Shown here in pieces: positions 5,749 through 8,430 of a DNA stretch of 8,430 nucleotides. The notes under the pieces are model-generated. The model was not told the origin of the DNA. It did no database searches and saw nothing but the letters and a program-made list of their open reading frames with translations. The stretch is from positions 1-8,430 of the forward strand of contig CACYNZ010000160.1 in assembly GCA_902775835.1 (NCBI GenBank), read 5' to 3'. The stretch comes from an uncultured Eubacteriales bacterium. Lineage in GTDB: Bacteria; Bacillota_A; Clostridia; Christensenellales; Aristaeellaceae. The position numbers were made by a program, and so were the translations under genes. Numbering within the stretch: the first letter of the stretch is position 1; every line of letters begins with the position of its first letter.

Positions 5749-7146
5749 TCACACCCTCGCGAACATCCGGCTGGCCGAGCGTACGCCAATGCACGTTCCG
5801 TCCCGGATCACGAATTCCAGGCGCGTATACAGGCTTCCGTCCGTGTCCAGGCCCTGGAAGCGCGTCTGCCCGCAGTGCACCATTTTCAGGGGCGTTCCGT
5901 TCTTTTCCGCCCGGAGCTCACCCGCCTCCGTCCATACCCGGATCTCGGACAGCGTACCTTCATGGCATGCATAGGTGCCGCTCAGCATGTCCGGGCAGCT
6001 GAACACCTGGCCCGAGGGCACATACCACTCCCGGCTCTCCGCAATCGGCCTGCCCGCCAGCGCGTTCACCATGGCATACATGAGGCTGTCCATGCTCTCG
6101 TCCGACTGATTGGAGAGCACGGAGAACCCGATGCCTTCATCCAGCAGAAGTCCGCCCTTGGTGGACACGCCGTACAGTCCGCCGGAATGCTCGCACAGCA
6201 CGTGTCCCGCGGTCTCGCGCTTGTACAGTCCCAGGCACATGGTCTGCTGGGATGACAGCGGATGATATTTTCCGATCAGTTTCTCCACGGCTTCCCTGGG
6301 CAGTACCTGCCTGCCCTCATGCACACCCCAGGCGGCAAGCGCCTGATAGTACGCCGCCATGTCCCGGGCGGTGGACTTCACCATGGCGCATCCGCGGAAG
6401 GGCGGAATAATCGTCCAGTCGTCATCGCAGGTATGCCTCTCCCCGTCCCAGCAGTACAGGGACGTGAAGTTTTCCCCGGCCATGGCCCGGCTTTCCTCAA
6501 ACCGGTTGTCCAGCATGGTTCGGGTCATGCCCAGAGGCTCGAACACCCGCCGCTTCATATAGCTTTCCAGCGGTTCGCCCGCCGCAGCGTCCACCACATA
6601 GGAAAGCACGGCATACCCTTCATTGGAATAGCTCATCTGCTCGCCCGGAGCTCCTGTTGTGGGATAGGGGCAGGTGCGCAGATAGTCAAGAATCTCCTCA
6701 ATGGTACCCATGTCGGATGGCGCGTGTTTCATCAGTTCTTCCGTATCCGGATCCATCTTTCTGCCCGAATGCGCCGCGCTGGACCACTCCAGGCACTCCA
6801 CCGGCGGCAGACCGGAAGCATGCATGCACAGATGACGGATGGTCACGGCTTCCGGCGGCTGACCCGGCACACGGAAGTCCGGAACATATCTGGTGACCGG
6901 GTCCTCCAGGCTCAGCTTTCCTTCCTGCTCCAGAAGGCACAGGCACAGTGCCGTGATACTCTTGGACATGGAGGCAATGCCGAACACGGTATCCCCGTCC
7001 GGCTTCCGTCCGTCTTCCCGGATGCGTCCCTGGGCATATTCAAACAGGATGCCCTCAGGCCCCCGGATGCATGCGCTGACTCCCGCCAGATGCATCCGCC
7101 GACACCGCTCATCCAGATATTCCCTCAGTTCCTCCCATATACCCAT
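5749..7146 (-). CDS. Serine hydrolase of the beta-lactamase / penicillin-binding-protein-like family (class C fold)
   Basis: 465-residue serine hydrolase. The three active-site boxes are visible: S59-M-S-K62 (SxxK, nucleophile and general base), Y173-S-N175 (YxN), and H320-S-G-G (the HxG variant of KTG). The HxG form is typical of the broad S12/esterase-like branch rather than true resistance enzymes. A beta-rich C-terminal extension (about 388-465, beginning LSGTYACHEG) resembles the accessory domains of Pab87-like peptidases. No signal peptide or lipobox is present, so it looks cytoplasmic, which is unusual for a cell-wall enzyme and suggests a small-molecule, ester or D-amino-acid peptide substrate. 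The ATG at 7146 is preceded by AGGAG about 9 bases upstream. It is followed after 4 bases by the GNAT gene, suggesting a joint hydrolysis/acetylation role, and is divergent from the secreted repeat-protein gene. Calling it a resistance beta-lactamase is not justified. Confidence 0.9.
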   Translation of the reverse strand: MGIWEELREYLDERCRRMHLAGVSACIRGPEGILFEYAQGRIREDGRKPDGDTVFGIASMSKSITALCLCLLEQEGKLSLEDPVTRYVPDFRVPGQPPEAVTIRHLCMHASGLPPVECLEWSSAAHSGRKMDPDTEELMKHAPSDMGTIEEILDYLRTCPYPTTGAPGEQMSYSNEGYAVLSYVVDAAAGEPLESYMKRRVFEPLGMTRTMLDNRFEESRAMAGENFTSLYCWDGERHTCDDDWTIIPPFRGCAMVKSTARDMAAYYQALAAWGVHEGRQVLPREAVEKLIGKYHPLSSQQTMCLGLYKRETAGHVLCEHSGGLYGVSTKGGLLLDEGIGFSVLSNQSDESMDSLMYAMVNALAGRPIAESREWYVPSGQVFSCPDMLSGTYACHEGTLSEIRVWTEAGELRAEKNGTPLKMVHCGQTRFQGLDTDGSLYTRLEFVIRDGTCIGVRSASRMFARV

Positions 7147-7193
7147 ACGTGATCACTCCTCTGCCTGCCGTCTGTCTTTTTTCGTCATGAATG

Positions 7194-7222
7194 ACTTTAT
7201 CATCTGCATTCCGTTTCGTAAA
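7194..7222 (-). promoter_or_regulatory. Possible promoter of the serine hydrolase-GNAT unit
   Basis: On the minus strand, TTTACG (7222-7217), a 17-base spacer, and TAAAGT (7199-7194) with an upstream TGA giving an extended -10 (TGn). Each hexamer matches consensus at 4 of 6 positions. The start would be near 7187, about 40 bases before the ATG at 7146. A 12-base inverted repeat GTCAT-GA-ATGAC (7184-7195) covers the predicted start and could be an operator. Weak by itself; supported by position. Confidence 0.4.
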
Positions 7223-7259
7223 GCGCGCAATGCCGGAGCGGAAAAATATTTTTTTCACT

Positions 7260-7292
7260 TTCAAGGTTCGTTTAAGGTTCCTTCTGTAGAAT
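7260..7292 (+). promoter_or_regulatory. Activator-type promoter with response-regulator-like direct repeats
   Basis: Two near-identical 11-base units in tandem, TTCAAGGTTCG and TTTAAGGTTCC (7260-7281 approximately, 9 of 11 matching), place TTCAAG at 7260-7265 and TTTAAG at 7271-7276 with 5 bases between. A -10-like TAGAAT is at 7287-7292, 10 bases after the second unit, and there is no good -35, as expected when a bound activator replaces it. The spacing of one helical turn is the classic OmpR/PhoB-family layout and the hexamers closely resemble the TTTAAG-N5-TTTAAG site of streptococcal CiaR. An A/T-rich tract (7241-7256) upstream could be an UP element. The regulator itself is not in the window. 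Confidence 0.6.
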
Positions 7293-7300
7293 GATCCTGC

Positions 7301-7318
7301 GGACGGGAAAACCCGTTC
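7301..7318 (+). promoter_or_regulatory. Hairpin at the predicted 5' end of the secreted-protein mRNA
   Basis: GGACGGG-AAAA-CCCGTTC forms a 7-base-pair stem (one G-U) with an AAAA loop. It starts a base or two after the transcription start expected from the TAGAAT at 7287-7292. No U-run follows, so it is not a terminator. A 5'-terminal hairpin of this kind may stabilise the message; alternatively the same symmetry could be a DNA operator. Confidence 0.45.
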
Positions 7319-7353
7319 AGATATCGCCCAGTGCGGCAAAGGAGGATTCCAGT

Positions 7354-8430
7354 ATGAAAAAGATTACAAAAACCATGGCTTTGTGTCTCGCTTCCATGAT
7401 GCTTCTCACTTCTGCAGCCATGGCAGAAAATACCACATCAGATGCTGTTTCCGGAGCAACTTCCAGCCCCTCCATCCGTCAGGAAGAAGGCATGCGCACA
7501 GGCGGAAAACACGCCCGGCAGGGTTTCCAGAGAGTAAGGGGCGCCGGGCAGCAGGATCAGAACACACAGACTCCGCCCGAGCTTCCCCAGGGCCAGAGCA
7601 GCCAGAACGCGCAGACTCCGCCGGCGCTTCCCGACGGTCAGACCCCGCCTGAACTTCCTGAAGGCACGAACGGTCAGACACCCCCGGCATTTCCTGACGG
7701 ACAGACTCCGCCGGAACTTCCTGAGGGCATGAACGGCCAGACGCCTCCGGCCCTTCCCGACGGACAGACTCCGCCGGAACTTCCTGAGGGTATGAACGGC
7801 CAGACACCTCCGGCTCTTCCTGACGGACAGAACACCCAGAATGATCAGAACGGCCAGAACACTCAGAACCCGCCGGCTCTTCCCGATGGACAGAATGCCC
7901 AGAATGGTCAGAACACCCAGAATCCCCCGGTCCTTCCCGACGGACAGAACGCACAGAATGGTCAGGGCGGTCAGAATGGTCAGAACCCGCCCGCACGTCC
8001 CGACGGACAGAACAGCGGAAACCGTCAGGCACCACCCCAGGGACAGCCTGGAATGCCGGGCGGCATGCCCGGAGGCGACGCTCCCACTTCCTATGAAAGC
8101 GCCAATACGGTAACGGAGGATGCGGAAAACGCTTCCTACCTCTCCGATCAGGACAATGAAAATGCCGTGCTTGTCAGCGGCAGTGAAGTGAGTCTCACCG
8201 GCGTGCATGTGTCCAAAACCGGTTCCGCGGAAGGCGATTCCGCTGATTTCTACGGCATCAACGCTGCTGTGCTGGCCACGGATGGTGCCAGCCTGGATGT
8301 CACCGGCGCCGAGATCATCACCAACGGCGGCCACGCCAACGGTCTGTTCAGCTACGGCACCGGCACCACGGTCAATGTGTCCGACACCACCATTGTCACG
8401 TCCGGCAACAATTCCGGCGGCCTCATGACC
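7354..8430 (+). CDS. Secreted Pro/Gln/Asn-repeat surface protein with beta-helix-like domain (3' end beyond window)
   Basis: From the ATG at 7354, preceded by AAAGGAGG with 8 bases of spacing, the frame stays open for 359 codons to the window edge. Residues 1-24 form a Sec signal peptide: KK near the N-terminus, a hydrophobic core, and a cleavage site after AMA. Residues 25-65 are a basic/polar linker. Residues about 66-230 are a low-complexity stalk of TPPALPDGQ, TPPELPEG(M/T)NGQ and NAQNGQNTQN units. A short Gly/Met/Pro hinge (PGMPGGMPGG) is near 232-241. From about 247 a Gly/Thr/Ser-rich region begins with repeated short beta-strand turns such as YGINAAVLATDGASL (300-314) and ANGLFSYGTGTTVNVSDTTI (328-347), resembling right-handed beta-helix adhesin-like proteins of gut Firmicutes. 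The cell-wall or membrane anchor, if any, lies beyond the edge. No LPxTG is seen in the part present. Function is unknown; exported surface or adhesive role is inferred. Confidence 0.88.
   Translation, partial: MKKITKTMALCLASMMLLTSAAMAENTTSDAVSGATSSPSIRQEEGMRTGGKHARQGFQRVRGAGQQDQNTQTPPELPQGQSSQNAQTPPALPDGQTPPELPEGTNGQTPPAFPDGQTPPELPEGMNGQTPPALPDGQTPPELPEGMNGQTPPALPDGQNTQNDQNGQNTQNPPALPDGQNAQNGQNTQNPPVLPDGQNAQNGQGGQNGQNPPARPDGQNSGNRQAPPQGQPGMPGGMPGGDAPTSYESANTVTEDAENASYLSDQDNENAVLVSGSEVSLTGVHVSKTGSAEGDSADFYGINAAVLATDGASLDVTGAEIITNGGHANGLFSYGTGTTVNVSDTTIVTSGNNSGGLMT
7615..7803 (+). repeat. Three tandem 63-base coding repeats
   Basis: Three in-frame 21-residue units of the form TPPALPDGQTPPELPEGMNGQ (residues 88-108, 109-129, 130-150) followed by a partial fourth, TPPALPDGQ, to about 7830. 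Differences between units are few (T/M at one site, L/F at another), and the second and third units are nearly identical at DNA level, which points to recent duplication. A related degenerate unit precedes them from about 7570. Confidence 0.85.
7831..8010 (+). repeat. Three Asn/Gln-rich variant repeats of 63, 54 and 63 bases
   Basis: Residues 160-180, 181-198 and 199-219 share the pattern N-x-Q-N-x-Q...Q-N-P-P-x-x-P-D-G-Q. They keep the PP-x-x-PDGQ core of the preceding repeats but replace the PPELPEG half with Asn/Gln/Gly runs. Unit length changes by one three-residue step, as expected of repeat slippage that keeps the frame. Confidence 0.8.

Noticed and set aside
5749..7146. Antibiotic-resistance beta-lactamase
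   Set aside because: SxxK and YxN are shared by a very broad hydrolase family; the third box is HxG and there is no export signal, so resistance cannot be inferred.
7241..7256. AAAAATATTTTTTT as an intrinsic terminator
   Set aside because: It is an A/T palindrome without a GC-rich stem, in a divergent promoter region; an UP element or flexible DNA is more likely.
7570..8010. CRISPR array
   Set aside because: The repeats are contiguous, in frame within one coding region and degenerate at codon level, with no unique spacers between identical palindromic repeats.
7406..8334. Two long minus-strand open frames (209 and 298 codons) opposite the repeat region
   Set aside because: They mirror the plus-strand repeats, are low complexity (Ser/Arg/Gly or Val/Leu/Ser/Arg runs), lack credible domains, and the plus frame has a strong ribosome binding site, signal peptide and recognisable domain order. 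Repeats lacking certain codons keep all frames open.

Overview
The window looks like a chromosomal segment of a fairly GC-rich Clostridia-type Firmicute (low-GC-lineage gene families, strong AGGAGG-type ribosome binding sites, frequent GTG/TTG starts, near-perfect sigma-A promoter). I cannot name the genus. Genes are dense: the only gaps over 100 bases are 5094-5270 and 7147-7353, and no stretch of 300 bases lacks a gene.

Minus strand, read from right to left. A two-gene unit at 7146-5271 encodes a beta-lactamase-fold serine hydrolase and a GNAT acetyltransferase, and ends in a good intrinsic terminator (5256-5216). Just beyond it a consensus promoter (TTTACA, 17 bases, TATAAT; 5167-5139) starts a long run with the order parA, parB, membrane phosphoglycosyl transferase, transketolase N-half, transketolase C-half, LicD-family transferase, and the first 31 codons of a WalJ/YycJ-type metallo-beta-lactamase-fold protein cut off by the window edge. 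Gaps in this run are 40, 16, -4, -4, 17 and 16 bases, so it reads as one operon in which chromosome-segregation genes are followed by cell-surface glycan genes. parAB and walJ are both typical of the origin-proximal region in Firmicutes; the four glycan genes sit between them.

Plus strand. Divergent from the hydrolase, a gene starting at 7354 runs off the right edge (359 codons present). It encodes a secreted protein: signal peptide, a long Pro/Gln/Asn-rich tandem-repeat stalk (including three 63-base repeats), then the start of a beta-helix-like Gly/Thr/Ser-rich domain. Its upstream region has an 11-base-period direct repeat (TTCAAG-N5-TTTAAG) placed 10 bases before a -10-like TAGAAT, as expected for activation by an OmpR/PhoB-family response regulator, followed by a hairpin at the predicted 5' end of the mRNA.

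The working picture is surface biology. The PglC-like enzyme would load a sugar phosphate on undecaprenyl phosphate, the LicD protein would add a phospho-substituent, the split transketolase may supply or build an unusual sugar, and the repeat protein would be an exported adhesin-like surface protein under a separate regulator. The most unusual point is co-transcription of the glycan set with parAB.
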